DNA of 64,000 bases from Flammeovirgaceae bacterium UBA4465 (GCA_905182375.1 CAJJBF010000009.1:518793-582792); one strand, 5' to 3'; shown: positions 27,624-37,802, counted from the first letter of the stretch. The notes: a model not told the origin generated them from the letters alone. Numbers and translations: made by a program.

Positions 27624-28385
27624 TTAATTCGCTTTCTTTATATAGTGTTCGAGTGCTCCTGTCATCGAAGGTGCATTAGGATGCGGGGCTTGAATGTCTA
27701 GGAGTAATCCCGCATCGGTAACCGCTTTTGCAGTAGTAGGCCCAAAGGCTGCAATTCTTGTATTGTTCTGTTTGAAGTCCGGAAAGTTTTTTAACAATGA
27801 TTGAATGCCCGAAGGACTAAAAAACGCTATGATATCGTAATTTACGTCTGCTAAATCTGACAAGTCGCTGGCAGCCGTTTCATAAATAATGGCTTCAACA
27901 TAGGTATACTCGTTCTCTTTCAAGAAGTTGGGTATGTCATTTTTCCTTATACTTGAGCAGGGAAAGATAAACTTTTCGGTTTTGTGCTTCTTTATCAATT
28001 CCATCAAATCTTTGGCCGTACGCTGACCAGAGAAAATCTTACGTTTTCTTATAACAATATACTTCTGTAAATAGTTGGCCGTTTGTTCTGAAACACAGAA
28101 ATATTTCATGTCCGCAGGAGTCTCCACTTTCATTGCTGCAGCCAACCTAAAAAAATGATCCACCGCATTTCGGCTGGTAAAGATTACCGCGCTAAAATCT
28201 AAAATATTGATTTTTTGCCTTCTGAAGTCCTTAACATCAATCGGTTTGATCTGAATGAATGGCCTGAAATCAATCTTTAAATTGTACTTTTCAGCAAGTC
28301 CAAAATAAGGTGATTTATCCCCACTTGGTTTGGGTTGAGAAACCAGGATACTGCCGACTTTTGTAATTCTTTTAGGGTCCTCCAA
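27624..28385 (-). CDS. hemD: Uroporphyrinogen-III synthase
   Basis: Cyclises hydroxymethylbilane to uroporphyrinogen III in heme and siroheme synthesis. 253 residues with the two-lobed HemD fold. Recognisable segments include FSAVIFTSRNAVDHFF (lobe 1) and YDIIAFFSPSGIQSLLKNF plus IAAFGPTTAKAV (lobe 2). HemD sequences are poorly conserved; the SPSG and GPTTA stretches are the best support. In Bacteroidota it commonly lies between the DUF4271 gene and porP, as here. Confidence 0.88.
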   Translation of the reverse strand: MEDPKRITKVGSILVSQPKPSGDKSPYFGLAEKYNLKIDFRPFIQIKPIDVKDFRRQKINILDFSAVIFTSRNAVDHFFRLAAAMKVETPADMKYFCVSEQTANYLQKYIVIRKRKIFSGQRTAKDLMELIKKHKTEKFIFPCSSIRKNDIPNFLKENEYTYVEAIIYETAASDLSDLADVNYDIIAFFSPSGIQSLLKNFPDFKQNNTRIAAFGPTTAKAVTDAGLLLDIQAPHPNAPSMTGALEHYIKKAN

Positions 28386-28427
28386 TTTCTTTTCGTTCTA
28401 AACGGTAAATAACAAAAATTATTAAAA

Positions 28428-29498
28428 CTATTTTATGAAGTTCAAGGCAAAATAAAAAATGCCAAAAAATTCAGTGCTGCAAAGATATGCAATAATGTGA
28501 AATTTTCTAACCTCTTTTGTCAACGACATACAAAAGACTAAATAGATGTAAAACAATATGATTGCACCTAAAAAATAATAATTCCAAAATTCTGTCAGTG
28601 CACTTGATTCATAGAATGAAAACCAAAGACGGACATTAACGAAAATCAAAAAAATTAAACAAATTCCCATTGTAAAATTAACGAAAGCGGAAAATTGAAA
28701 ATGACTCAATGATTTTAATTGATGTAAATATCCAAACAAACTAACTACGGTATATTTAATCAACAACAGCCCCAAAGCATAAAATGAGTAAATGAGCCAA
28801 GACCTTAAATTCTCTGTTAATGGATAACTTTGGTTGGGCTGGTAATTTTCAAAAAACCAATAGGATATCCCCAAAAGGATGGATAAAAAACTAACCTTGA
28901 AGATTAATTTATAACTCCCTTTAAATGTAAAACTGCTATCCAATTCTCGAGAAGGCAAACTGAAGGGATTTTTTACTAAACTAAAAAGAAAAATAAGGTC
29001 GAATCTTTTCATAAGACCGATAATTAATAACAGAACCAGTACTTGCACGATTAAAAAATCATACTGAATCTTCCCTTTTTTCGTACCATTTAAATCTCTG
29101 GACAAAGAAGCCGCATTCAGACCGATCAAATATCCCTGTAAATCTTTTATTTCCTGTGTTGCCCTAATTATTAAAACGGTCGAATCTTGGTCAATTTCAG
29201 CATAGATTTGACCTATTGGAAGGGTGCAAGTATAAACGTTCAAGGCCGTCAATCGATCATTTATCCAAATAGTCATCGGCTGACTGTTTTGAAGCAATAA
29301 CTCACGAAAGATGAGATCCTTAGGCAAAACCAGGCGCGCAGGTGCATATATGCCTGATTTTGAGTCCACGGTATCCCCCACTTGATCCATCAAAACAAAC
29401 TGATCTGATATATTCTTAGTAATGGCAGAATACCCACCCCCAAAGGCCATCATTGAGCCTAAAATAAATGTCAAAAGCAAGCATGATAAGCGTCTCAT
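28428..29498 (-). CDS. DUF4271 domain-containing membrane protein
   Basis: A 356-residue protein: N-terminal signal (MRRLSCLLLTFILGSMMAFGG), a periplasmic part of about 130 residues, then about seven transmembrane helices forming the DUF4271 domain (about residues 150-356). The function is unknown. The gene is consistently linked to hemD and the gld genes in Bacteroidota, so a role near type IX secretion or the envelope is plausible but unproven. It overlaps no neighbour; hemD starts about 40 bp downstream. Confidence 0.8.
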   Translation of the reverse strand: MRRLSCLLLTFILGSMMAFGGGYSAITKNISDQFVLMDQVGDTVDSKSGIYAPARLVLPKDLIFRELLLQNSQPMTIWINDRLTALNVYTCTLPIGQIYAEIDQDSTVLIIRATQEIKDLQGYLIGLNAASLSRDLNGTKKGKIQYDFLIVQVLVLLLIIGLMKRFDLIFLFSLVKNPFSLPSRELDSSFTFKGSYKLIFKVSFLSILLGISYWFFENYQPNQSYPLTENLRSWLIYSFYALGLLLIKYTVVSLFGYLHQLKSLSHFQFSAFVNFTMGICLIFLIFVNVRLWFSFYESSALTEFWNYYFLGAIILFYIYLVFCMSLTKEVRKFHIIAYLCSTEFFGIFYFALNFIK

Positions 29499-29722
29499 AG
29501 GTAAAATGAGTTAGCTAATATTAATTGCGTTAGTAAAGTGAGCCCTGCCATCGATCAAAATTATTCAAAATCCTTCATTAAGCAAGCCGTAAAATCAATA
29601 ACTGAAGCATAAATATTCTCAAATTCAATAAAAAAGCAGGAGAACCGCATTTGTTAATATCTTCAAGATACAAATGAGAGATTTGAGACACAATCCAATT
29701 ACTTTTGCTTGATTATAAAAAA

Positions 29723-30853
29723 TTGTCTGGACTTTACATACATATCCCCTTTTGCCGAAAAGCCTGTAACTATTGCGATTTCCATTTTAGTACACAATTA
29801 GATTCCATGGATCGTATGGTTGATGGACTTGCCAAAGAATTGAGGTTAAGGGGTTCAACTCCCAAAAGCCCTATTGACACGATTTATTTTGGTGGAGGCA
29901 CCCCGTCCATCTTAACAGAAAAGGCGCTCAATATCCTAATGGAAACGATCATAACCTATTATAATCTTTCTCCATCCGCCGAAGTCACCTTAGAAGCCAA
30001 TCCGGATGACATAGATCCTAACAAAGCCAAATTTTGGAGGCGTGCTGGCATCAATCGATTGAGTATTGGTATTCAAACTTTTAATGATAAAGTCTTAAAG
30101 GTCCTGAATAGATCACACAATGCAAATCAAGCCCTAAAAAGCATTGATTGGGTACGCCAAGCTGGGTTTGACAATATCTCTGCCGATCTCATGTTTGCGC
30201 TTCCAGAGGCCAGTGATGCGTCATTGAGAGCTGATTTAAAAACCTTATTGAATTTGGATCTTCCGCATCTTTCTATCTACGGACTCATCATTGAGGAAAA
30301 AACCGTTTTTAGTAATTGGAAGAGCCAAAAAAAAAGGTCTTTCCCATCCGATCTTGATTACGAAAGAAATTATAGAATCGTTCATGCGGAATTAACGAAA
30401 TATCAATATGAACATTATGAAATCTCTTCTTTTGCAAAGAATGCGCACTTTTCCCGGCACAATGCTTCTTATTGGCTTCAAAACCCTTATCTAGGGATTG
30501 GACCTGGGGCACATTCTTTTGATGGTGATAACCGAAGTCATAACATCAGCAGCAATCGACTGTATTTAAAACAACTGGATACCGGTAGGGCCCATCCGGT
30601 AGTAGAGGCGCTCTCGTTAACGGAAAAAATGAATGAATACGTCATGACGCGATTGAGGACTCATTTTGGCCTTGATTTTGAGCAATTTGAAAAAAAATTT
30701 CACAGAGATATTAAAAGTGAACACCTTATATTGATTAACCAACTCTGCTCGGAAGGCTTCGCCTTTTTGGACTTAAATAAGCTCAAGCTAACTTTTGAAG
30801 GGTTTCTTATCAGCGATGACATCTGTGCCCGCCTATTTTATCCTACGTCATGA
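29723..30853 (+). CDS. hemW: Radical SAM heme chaperone HemW
   Basis: HemW carries heme to membrane respiratory enzymes; it was formerly misnamed oxygen-independent coproporphyrinogen oxidase. The N-terminal SGLYIHIPFCRKACNYCDFH contains the Cys-x3-Cys-x2-Cys cluster motif, followed by IDTIYFGGGTPS and EANPDD. The HemN C-terminal domain follows (YWLQNPYLGIGPGAHSF). No ATG is available: TTG at 29705 is possible, but TTG at 29723 gives the usual start just before SGLYIHIPF and is preferred. It is divergent from the DUF4271 gene. About 376 residues. Confidence 0.9.
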   Translation: MSGLYIHIPFCRKACNYCDFHFSTQLDSMDRMVDGLAKELRLRGSTPKSPIDTIYFGGGTPSILTEKALNILMETIITYYNLSPSAEVTLEANPDDIDPNKAKFWRRAGINRLSIGIQTFNDKVLKVLNRSHNANQALKSIDWVRQAGFDNISADLMFALPEASDASLRADLKTLLNLDLPHLSIYGLIIEEKTVFSNWKSQKKRSFPSDLDYERNYRIVHAELTKYQYEHYEISSFAKNAHFSRHNASYWLQNPYLGIGPGAHSFDGDNRSHNISSNRLYLKQLDTGRAHPVVEALSLTEKMNEYVMTRLRTHFGLDFEQFEKKFHRDIKSEHLILINQLCSEGFAFLDLNKLKLTFEGFLISDDICARLFYPTS

Positions 30854-30858
30854 CCCTT

Positions 30859-31596
30859 CTATAAACTCATCTTCTCTTTAAATCGAGCCGCCTGTCGTCG
30901 ACTTACTTCTACTTTTTCTCCACCCTTCAGCTGAACCAATAATCCCCCATTAAACCACGTTTCAATAGTTTCTATCCAACTGAGGTTAATAATATGCTTT
31001 CTGCTCGCTCTAAAAAAGCTTCTTTCATCCAACTTTTCATCTAAGGCATTCAAGCTTTTATGAATCATGGGCTTAACATTGTTGAAGTATACTTTGATAT
31101 AGTTTCCATCAGATTCAAAAAGACGAATTTCCTTCAAGCTTATAAACCAACATCGGTCACCATCCTTGACGAAAACTTTGTCATTCATCCCTAATTGTTG
31201 CTTAATTTCACTCACTCCTTCTTGTGCTCGCTCGGCTAAAGAACTTGCCTGGACTGCCAAAACCTTGGTTATGGTATCTTTTAAACGTTCTTCTTGGATC
31301 GGTTTTAGTAGATAGTCTAGCGCATTTACATCAAAAGCTTTTATGGCAAACTCATCATAAGCAGTAGTAAATATAACTTTGGGTACTTTTTCAAGCTCTT
31401 CAAGTAACTCAAAACCCGTTTTTCCAGGCATTTGAATATCTAAAAATATTAATTCTGGATCTAACTGTATGATCTTTTCTAACGCTTCATCCGCATTTAC
31501 TGCCTGATCTACAATTTCAATCTCAGGATAATTTTCCAATAAGTTATTTAGCTCTTTTCTGGCCAATCGTTCATCGTCAATAATTATTGCTCTCAT
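30859..31596 (-). CDS. LytTR-family response regulator
   Basis: A 245-residue two-component regulator. The receiver domain has Asp7-Asp8, the phospho-acceptor Asp53 (LIFLDIQMPG), Thr77 and Lys98 (DYLLKPI). The C-terminal LytTR DNA-binding domain (about residues 140-245) includes IRLFESDGNYIKVYF and FFRASRKHIINLSWIE. Its ATG overlaps the stop of the kinase gene by 4 bases (ATGA), so the two are translated together. Target genes are unknown. LytTR regulators usually bind imperfect direct repeats; none was identified here. Confidence 0.92.
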   Translation of the reverse strand: MRAIIIDDERLARKELNNLLENYPEIEIVDQAVNADEALEKIIQLDPELIFLDIQMPGKTGFELLEELEKVPKVIFTTAYDEFAIKAFDVNALDYLLKPIQEERLKDTITKVLAVQASSLAERAQEGVSEIKQQLGMNDKVFVKDGDRCWFISLKEIRLFESDGNYIKVYFNNVKPMIHKSLNALDEKLDERSFFRASRKHIINLSWIETIETWFNGGLLVQLKGGEKVEVSRRQAARFKEKMSL

Positions 31597-32615
31597 AAAG
31601 GTTCGGGGATAATAATTTGTGTAAGGACCGTGTGATCGCTTACGTTACCAATTTTAAGCGACGCTTGATCACCATATATTAATTTCAATCTTTTTTCTGT
31701 GTTTAACAAACCATAGCCACTTTTTTTTTTTTTTGCCGTGAATTTTCCGCTATTTTTAATTTGAATCTTCAACCCTTCCGCAACTCTTTGGGTAATCAAT
31801 TCAAGTTTACCCCCTTTTTTAAGTTTAGAAACTCCATGCTTAATCCCATTCTCCACAAGAGTTTGCAGCATCAACGGGGGCACGCGAAAAAAATTTGAAT
31901 GTTCATCAATCTCATAACTGATTTCTATTCGCTCTTCGTATCTAATGGCTTCTAACGCCAAATAATCCTTTACGGTAGCCAGCTCTTCACTGAAAGCGAT
32001 GGTTTCTTGAGGTTGGGCCTTCAAAACATTTCGGAGAATATTGGATAGTTGTGTGATGGCTTTTTTAGATTTTAAGGGGTCTTCCTGGACCAAAGCTCGA
32101 ATACTGTTAAGAGCATTAAAAATGAAATGGGGATTGAGCTGAGACTTTAAATTATTTAATTCAATCTCTTTTATAGCAGCTTCATACTTCAACGATCTAT
32201 TGTATCTTTCAAAATAAAGAAACGAGAGGTAAATCAAAGACCAAATCCCAAATAACCCCATAGATTGTAGCATACTTGCCAAAACATAGAGCACATTAAA
32301 CTCTTGGATTCCATTCAAATTCCCTGATAAGTACGAAATAAGAATGATAAATAAATAATGAGCGAGCGAAAAAACTACCATCGCAATCATGATCCTTGGA
32401 ATCAAGGCTACCCATTTGACGTCGATCCAATTATTTCGAATGATGTAATTTCTGAACAAGTGGGTCACACCCACCATAAAAACCACTTGCAGTACCTGAC
32501 CCGAAAAAAAAGAAAGCGTGATTTGAAATTCTACACTATATAGAAAGAGTTGAATGAACCCATATAGAGACCAACCTATTATTTGAAATATCCAATAAAG
32601 CTGCCGCTTACTCAC
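31593..32615 (-). CDS. LytS/YehU-type sensor histidine kinase
   Basis: A 340-residue membrane kinase partnering the LytTR regulator. Four hydrophobic helices span about residues 10-135. The His_kinase domain carries the phospho-acceptor His163 in LNPHFIFNALNS, and the HATPase domain shows the N box LVENGIKHGV (Asn256) and a late SGYGLLNTEKRL segment. Translation starts with GTG at 32613-32615, overlapping the end of uvrA by 8 bases. With no large extracytoplasmic domain, it probably senses a membrane-linked signal. Confidence 0.92.
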   Translation of the reverse strand: MSKRQLYWIFQIIGWSLYGFIQLFLYSVEFQITLSFFSGQVLQVVFMVGVTHLFRNYIIRNNWIDVKWVALIPRIMIAMVVFSLAHYLFIILISYLSGNLNGIQEFNVLYVLASMLQSMGLFGIWSLIYLSFLYFERYNRSLKYEAAIKEIELNNLKSQLNPHFIFNALNSIRALVQEDPLKSKKAITQLSNILRNVLKAQPQETIAFSEELATVKDYLALEAIRYEERIEISYEIDEHSNFFRVPPLMLQTLVENGIKHGVSKLKKGGKLELITQRVAEGLKIQIKNSGKFTAKKKKSGYGLLNTEKRLKLIYGDQASLKIGNVSDHTVLTQIIIPEPL

Positions 32616-35463
32616 GCTTTAAAGTTAACTCATTCTTTAAATAAGTAGCGGTATGACTGTTCTTACACTTCGTCAATGCCTCAGGAGTCCCTGTTATTAA
32701 AATATGCCCTCCTTTGTTTCCTCCTTCAGGTCCTAAATCTATGACTTCGTCAGCTACCTTAATAATGTCCATATTGTGTTCAACAATCAAAACAGTATTT
32801 CCCTTATCTACCAATCGGTTCAGCACATCTAATAAATGACCTATGTCTTGAAAGTGCAACCCCGTCGTTGGCTCATCTAGAATATAAAGTGTCTTACCCG
32901 TATCTTTTTTTGACAACTCAGTGGCCAACTTGACCCGCTGTGCCTCGCCTCCCGAAAGGGTCGTTGCATGCTGTCCTAAGGTGATGTAGCCCAACCCTAC
33001 TTGATCCAACATTTCGATCTTTCTTAATATTTTTGGTTGACTTTGAAAAAAAGATACCGCCTCCTCTACGGTCATATCTAGTATATCAGCAATAGATTTA
33101 CCTCTAAAACGAACCTCCAAGGTCTCCCGATTATACCTTTTCCCCTTGCACGTCTCACAAGCGACCAAGACATCTGGAAGAAAATCCATTTCAATAACCC
33201 TCATGCCACCCCCTTGACAAGTTTCGCATCTTCCTCCTTTTACATTAAAGGAAAATCTACCGGGCTTATATCCTCTGATTTTAGCTTCAGATAATTCGCA
33301 AAACAAAGCCCTAATATCCGTGAAAACACTGGTATAGGTCGCTGGATTGGACCTTGGTGTACGACCGATAGGTGATTGATCTACTTCTATTACCTTGTCT
33401 AAATGATCCATCCCTTTTATGGATGCATAGGGTAAAGGTTCTTTTCTTGACTTATAAAAATATTTTCTTAATATCGGATAGAGGGTTTCATGAATCAAGC
33501 TTGATTTACCGCTTCCCGAAACACCAGTAATACAAATCATCTTACCCAAACTTAATTTTAACATGACATTTTTAAGATTATGCCCACAAGCCCCCTTCAA
33601 AACAATTTGATCTCCCGTTCCCTTTCGACGTATTTTAGGTACTTCAATGCGGAGTTTGTCATTTAAATAATTTGCCGTTTTCGTGTTCTTTTTCAAAAAT
33701 TCTATTGGCGGTGCGGCGGCCACAATTTGTCCTCCAAATCTGCCTGCACCTGGCCCTACATCTACGATGAAATCAGATTCCAACATCATTTCTTTGTCAT
33801 GCTCCACTACGATCACCGTATTTCCCAAATCCCTGAGTTCTTGCAACGCTTTGATGAGTTTTGTATTATCTCTTTGATGAAGTCCGATACTGGGCTCATC
33901 TAAAATATACAGAACGCTGACCAACTGAGTCCCTATTTGGGTTGCCAAACGAATGCGCTGAGCTTCTCCTCCTGACAAAGTCCTCAAAGGACGATTTAAA
34001 TCCAAATAATCTAAACCTACATTCAACATAAACCCAATCCGCTTTCGGATCTCTTTTAAGATCTCCTTGGCTATGATATTTTGTCGTTCATCTAATTTTG
34101 ATTCCACATTCTTAAACCATTCATCTAGCTCGTTGATGTTCATCATTGAGAGTTCCCCAATATGCTTGTCTGCTATTTTAAAATGTAAAGATTCTTTTTT
34201 CAAGCGAAAGCCCTGGCACGTATCACAGGTCTTGATATCCGTAAAATCTCGTACCCATTGACGCGTTTTTTCAGATCCTTCTTCTCGCTGTTTGTTCAAG
34301 AAATTGATGATCCCTTCAAAAGTAGTCGTCCAATCCGTCCCCGGATATTTAACAGAACTTACTTGAATAGATTCGGATTCTCCGTAAAGCAAAACATCTA
34401 ATATCGGTCGAGGTATGTCTTTAATTGGAGTCGTGATGTTTATTTTATTTTTTTTAAGAATCGCTTCTATCTTCTTAAAAATCCAAATGTCTCTGTACAT
34501 ACCCAAAGGCAAGATTCCTCCCCTGCTGATACTCAATGAGGGATTGGGAAGGATCGCGGTTTCTGTAATCTCTTCTATAACTCCCAAACCATGACATTGA
34601 TCGCATGCACCATAAGGAGAATTAAAAGAAAAAGTATTAGGGGCAGGTTCATCATAGGCCAAACCGGTCTCGGGATCCATTAAGTTTTTTGAGAAATAAG
34701 ATAGTTCTTCGGTCTCTGCTAAGGTCATCATGACTCCATTGCCTTGCTTCAACGCCGTTCCAATAGAATCATTGACTCGTTTTTGATCTTTTTCATCAAT
34801 GACCATGCGATCAATGACAATTTCAATGTCATGAGTTTTGTATCGATCTACTTGCATCTTGGGCGTCAAATCTAAAATAGTGCCGTTGACACGGACTTTG
34901 GAATAGCCCATTTTTCTAACCTGTTCGAAAAGCTCGCGATAATGACCTTTTCTTCCTTTAACAACAGGTGCCAACAAGGTAAGTCGTTCCCCCTGGAAAT
35001 GATGGTACAATTGATCCAAAATTTGGGATTCCGACTGCTTAATCATAAGTTTTCCCGTAACATGGGAATAGGCTTTTCCGGCTCGCGCAAATAACAATCG
35101 CAAGAAATCGTATACTTCGGTCGTGGTGCCAACGGTAGATCTTGGGTTTCGTGAGGTTGTCTTTTGCTCAATGGCAATCACTGGACTTAATCCATTGATT
35201 TTATCTACATCCGGCCGCTCCATATTGCCAATAAAGGACCGCGCATAGGCTGAAAAGCTTTCCATGTACCGGCGCTGACCCTCAGCATAAAGGGTGTCAA
35301 AAGCCAAGGAAGATTTTCCACTCCCACTAATTCCCGTGATGACGATCAATTTATTGCGGGGTAGGGTTAAATGGATGTCTTTTAAATTGTGCTCACGTGC
35401 TCCAATTATTTCTATGACCCCATCCTCAATTTGTTCTTGTTCGATCAATTTTTTAGTCACCAT
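32608..35463 (-). CDS. uvrA: Excinuclease ABC subunit A
   Basis: Damage-recognition ATPase of nucleotide excision repair. 951 residues with two ABC modules. Walker A motifs are GISGSGKSSLAFDTLYAEGQ and GVSGSGKSSLIHETLYP; signature motifs are LSGGEAQRIRLA and LSGGEAQRVKLA. Zinc-binding cysteine pairs appear as CDQCHG/CDTCQG and CETCQG/CETCKG. The standard length argues for a complete gene. It is followed by a two-component pair overlapping its stop. uvrC lies 11 kb away on the other strand. Confidence 0.98.
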   Translation of the reverse strand: MVTKKLIEQEQIEDGVIEIIGAREHNLKDIHLTLPRNKLIVITGISGSGKSSLAFDTLYAEGQRRYMESFSAYARSFIGNMERPDVDKINGLSPVIAIEQKTTSRNPRSTVGTTTEVYDFLRLLFARAGKAYSHVTGKLMIKQSESQILDQLYHHFQGERLTLLAPVVKGRKGHYRELFEQVRKMGYSKVRVNGTILDLTPKMQVDRYKTHDIEIVIDRMVIDEKDQKRVNDSIGTALKQGNGVMMTLAETEELSYFSKNLMDPETGLAYDEPAPNTFSFNSPYGACDQCHGLGVIEEITETAILPNPSLSISRGGILPLGMYRDIWIFKKIEAILKKNKINITTPIKDIPRPILDVLLYGESESIQVSSVKYPGTDWTTTFEGIINFLNKQREEGSEKTRQWVRDFTDIKTCDTCQGFRLKKESLHFKIADKHIGELSMMNINELDEWFKNVESKLDERQNIIAKEILKEIRKRIGFMLNVGLDYLDLNRPLRTLSGGEAQRIRLATQIGTQLVSVLYILDEPSIGLHQRDNTKLIKALQELRDLGNTVIVVEHDKEMMLESDFIVDVGPGAGRFGGQIVAAAPPIEFLKKNTKTANYLNDKLRIEVPKIRRKGTGDQIVLKGACGHNLKNVMLKLSLGKMICITGVSGSGKSSLIHETLYPILRKYFYKSRKEPLPYASIKGMDHLDKVIEVDQSPIGRTPRSNPATYTSVFTDIRALFCELSEAKIRGYKPGRFSFNVKGGRCETCQGGGMRVIEMDFLPDVLVACETCKGKRYNRETLEVRFRGKSIADILDMTVEEAVSFFQSQPKILRKIEMLDQVGLGYITLGQHATTLSGGEAQRVKLATELSKKDTGKTLYILDEPTTGLHFQDIGHLLDVLNRLVDKGNTVLIVEHNMDIIKVADEVIDLGPEGGNKGGHILITGTPEALTKCKNSHTATYLKNELTLKRE

Positions 35464-35688
35464 AAATTATTTGGTTTATCAAGCGCAAAATTAACGATTA
35501 AGTAGATCTAAAACTAAAAATTAGGAGGAAGCAAATACTCACGCTAAAAGTAAGCGATCACCACTCGGACTTCTGTCGTTTGCAAATCCCAATAGCTACC
35601 AATAAAAAAATTACTTTGACTTTAATTCCCTGAATTTCTTCCCTTTGTTTAGATGCACATAAGCCCTAATTATACCTCTCCTCTTTAT

Positions 35689-36589
35689 TTATTTTTTAAA
35701 AATATCACTCAATGCCCCTTCAAGAGTTGGGTAATCCGGCTCGAATCCCTGCTCAATAATTTTCATCCCACTTACCTGATTTCCACCTAAAATAATTTTT
35801 GACATCTCTCCAAAAATAATTTTAAAAAAAACTAAGGAATGTTCGGTAAAAATAATGGCCTTTTCAATTGCTTTGCAATGGCTTGGGTGAGTAAAGCGTT
35901 GGTCGTATTTTGTGTGACCGCGTTATAAATACCCAGTACCTGACGCTCAACTACAAAGACGAACATCTTCACCAAGTCATCTAAATGAATCCAACTCATA
36001 CTTTGTCTACCTGACCCGATAGGCGCACCAACCCCCCACAAGATCGGCAGGGTAAGTTTAGGCAGTGCTCCCCCCGCTTTAGACAAAACAATTCCAATTC
36101 TGAGTAAGCTTACCCGTATACCTAACGCCTCAAATTGATTCACCTGTTGCTCCCATTTACATACGAATTGCCCAATGAAGTCATCGCCAGCAGGGTTGTT
36201 CTCAAAACATTCCTCCTTCTGAGTATCACTCCCATAATAGCCAATGGCCGAAGCTGAAATAATCCTTGTGGGTCGCATTTTTAATTTTACAACCTGATCA
36301 TAAAGAAGTTGAGCCGCATCTATGCGGCTCACAATAAGTTTTTGCTTTTGTTTTTCAGTCCACCTCTTATTTGCGATTCCTTCTCCCGATAGATGAATAA
36401 TCACATCGACTTTCAAAGCACGTGGATCAATGTATCCACTGGCGATGTCCCATTTAAAGAAGGATAACGGGTATGCTTCGATGGATGTCGACTCAAATGG
36501 GAAACTTGGTGGCCTTTTTGACTCAGAGCTGCGCTTAATGCTTGACCTATCATACCTGATCCACCAGTTATCAATATCTTTGTCCCCAT
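35689..36589 (-). pseudogene. TIGR01777-family NAD(P) epimerase, two frame disruptions
   Basis: A protein of about 300 residues related to E. coli YfcH, a short-chain dehydrogenase-like family of unknown substrate. The true N-terminus starts at the ATG 36587-36589: GTKILITGGSGMIGQALSAA, the NAD-binding motif. That frame runs to about 36465, where the coding frame moves into the stretch KWDIASGYIDPRAL and continues with HLSGEGIANKRWTEKQK and SASAIGYYGS. At about 35833, beside a T-rich run, the frame shifts again to KIIFGEMSKIILGGNQVSG and ends at the TAA at 35689-35691. Two single-base indels explain everything. The divergent gene's start overlaps this ATG. Confidence 0.8.
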
Positions 36590-37202
36590 GAGGTTTTATC
36601 GTTTGATTTCTTTTAAGCTTAAACACACATTGCAGGTCGTATTGTTCAGTTCCTTTCCTTTTTTTTCCATTGGTCAAGATTATGACACTAAATTAACCCT
36701 TCTTAATCTCTCCATCAACTCCATTTCCTATGCCGGGTACCAAACCGAATTTGATTTTGAGCCTGAAGCAGTCAAACTCGGATTTTGGAAATACACGAAG
36801 CGTTTTGGACAACTCATCAATAAGGGGACCTATTATGTGATTAAAATCCCTGCCCTCAACAACGGTGGGAACATGGATCTCCACCTTTTTTTAACCCTCT
36901 CCGGGAAAAAACATACCCAAATGCACCTAGCACTGGATACGGCCCATATTCCCGAACAAAGCCTTGCCCTGTATCAAAAGCAAACCAAATATTTAATTCT
37001 CGACTTCAAAAAAGAATTTTATTGGGGACAATACCAAAAAGTCATTGATGCTAAAACAGCAGAAGCCTATAAGCTTTCAAAAAGATACAGACAAATTTCA
37101 AAAAATAGCCCCAATACCAAGGAAGCCAACACAACATTGGAACATCTTTTAGCCATTAATCATGAGATCGAAAAATTAAAAAAATTACAATTGATATTGT
37201 AA
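36588..37202 (+). CDS. Exported protein of unknown function
   Basis: A 204-residue protein with an N-terminal signal (LKHTLQVVLFSSFPFFSIGQ). The mature part includes KLGFWKYTKRFGQLINKGTYYVIKIP, here noted as a charged strand-rich segment (KYTKRFGQLINKGTYYVIKI), and a C-terminal Lys/Glu-rich helix (about 160-204). I do not recognise the family. The nominal ATG at 36588-36590 overlaps the start of the divergent TIGR01777 gene by 2 bases (CATG), so either the promoter lies inside that gene or translation begins at a later codon. Confidence 0.6.
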   Translation: MRFYRLISFKLKHTLQVVLFSSFPFFSIGQDYDTKLTLLNLSINSISYAGYQTEFDFEPEAVKLGFWKYTKRFGQLINKGTYYVIKIPALNNGGNMDLHLFLTLSGKKHTQMHLALDTAHIPEQSLALYQKQTKYLILDFKKEFYWGQYQKVIDAKTAEAYKLSKRYRQISKNSPNTKEANTTLEHLLAINHEIEKLKKLQLIL

Positions 37203-37349
37203 TTAATAACCCGTTGTCCTCCACTCATGCTACCATGATCTTTCGGATGAAAGTTCATAGAAATTAAAAATTTCAAAACAGTCATTTATTATTTAATTCT
37301 CTCCGTTTCTTTTAATTTTGGTTTCTTCATAAATCAACCTAAATATTGA

Positions 37350-37752
37350 ATGAAAAATATCCTACTCACTTTAATAATACTCATTGTTAATAGCTGCCGG
37401 TTCGAACAAAATAACGAAGTTGATTTATGTGCAACATTTGATGAAATAGATGCCAAAATAATGGCTTTAATGGATGAAATTCAAGTAAAGCATAAAGAGC
37501 GACCGTCCTTTTCTTGATGCATTTAATATGGAACAAGTCTATTGGGTTCAATATAGAGATCGTCGATTACGTGCCATATATCCCAAAAAATGGGATCAGC
37601 ATTATCGGAAAAATAATGGAAAAGAAGTCTTCAACCCCTGCAAGTGCCGAGAATTATTACGGCTGTCAGAGCGTCGAATAGAAGACTTGCAAATGTATCT
37701 AATTGGCGGCCCTGCGGATCAGCAAGATTGTCCGAGCAAACTCAATGAATAA
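37350..37752 (+). pseudogene. Small lipoprotein of unknown function, one frameshift
   Basis: The ATG at 37350 starts a short lipoprotein signal (MKNILLTLIILIVNSC, lipobox VNSC). That frame stops at about 37515 after HKERPSFS. The adjacent frame carries on with PFLDAFNMEQVYWVQYRDRR and ends at 37752 with a Cys-containing C-terminus (NPCKCRELL). The junction, near 37500-37506 (CCGTCCTTTTCT), is explained by a single base. Joined, the product is about 133 residues. No family recognised; the gene is AT-rich like its surroundings and has its own leader. Confidence 0.6.
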
Positions 37753-37802
37753 AATTAGAGTCTCCTTTTTTTCAACTCATTTTCTTCGAAGAACAGCCTC
37801 TT

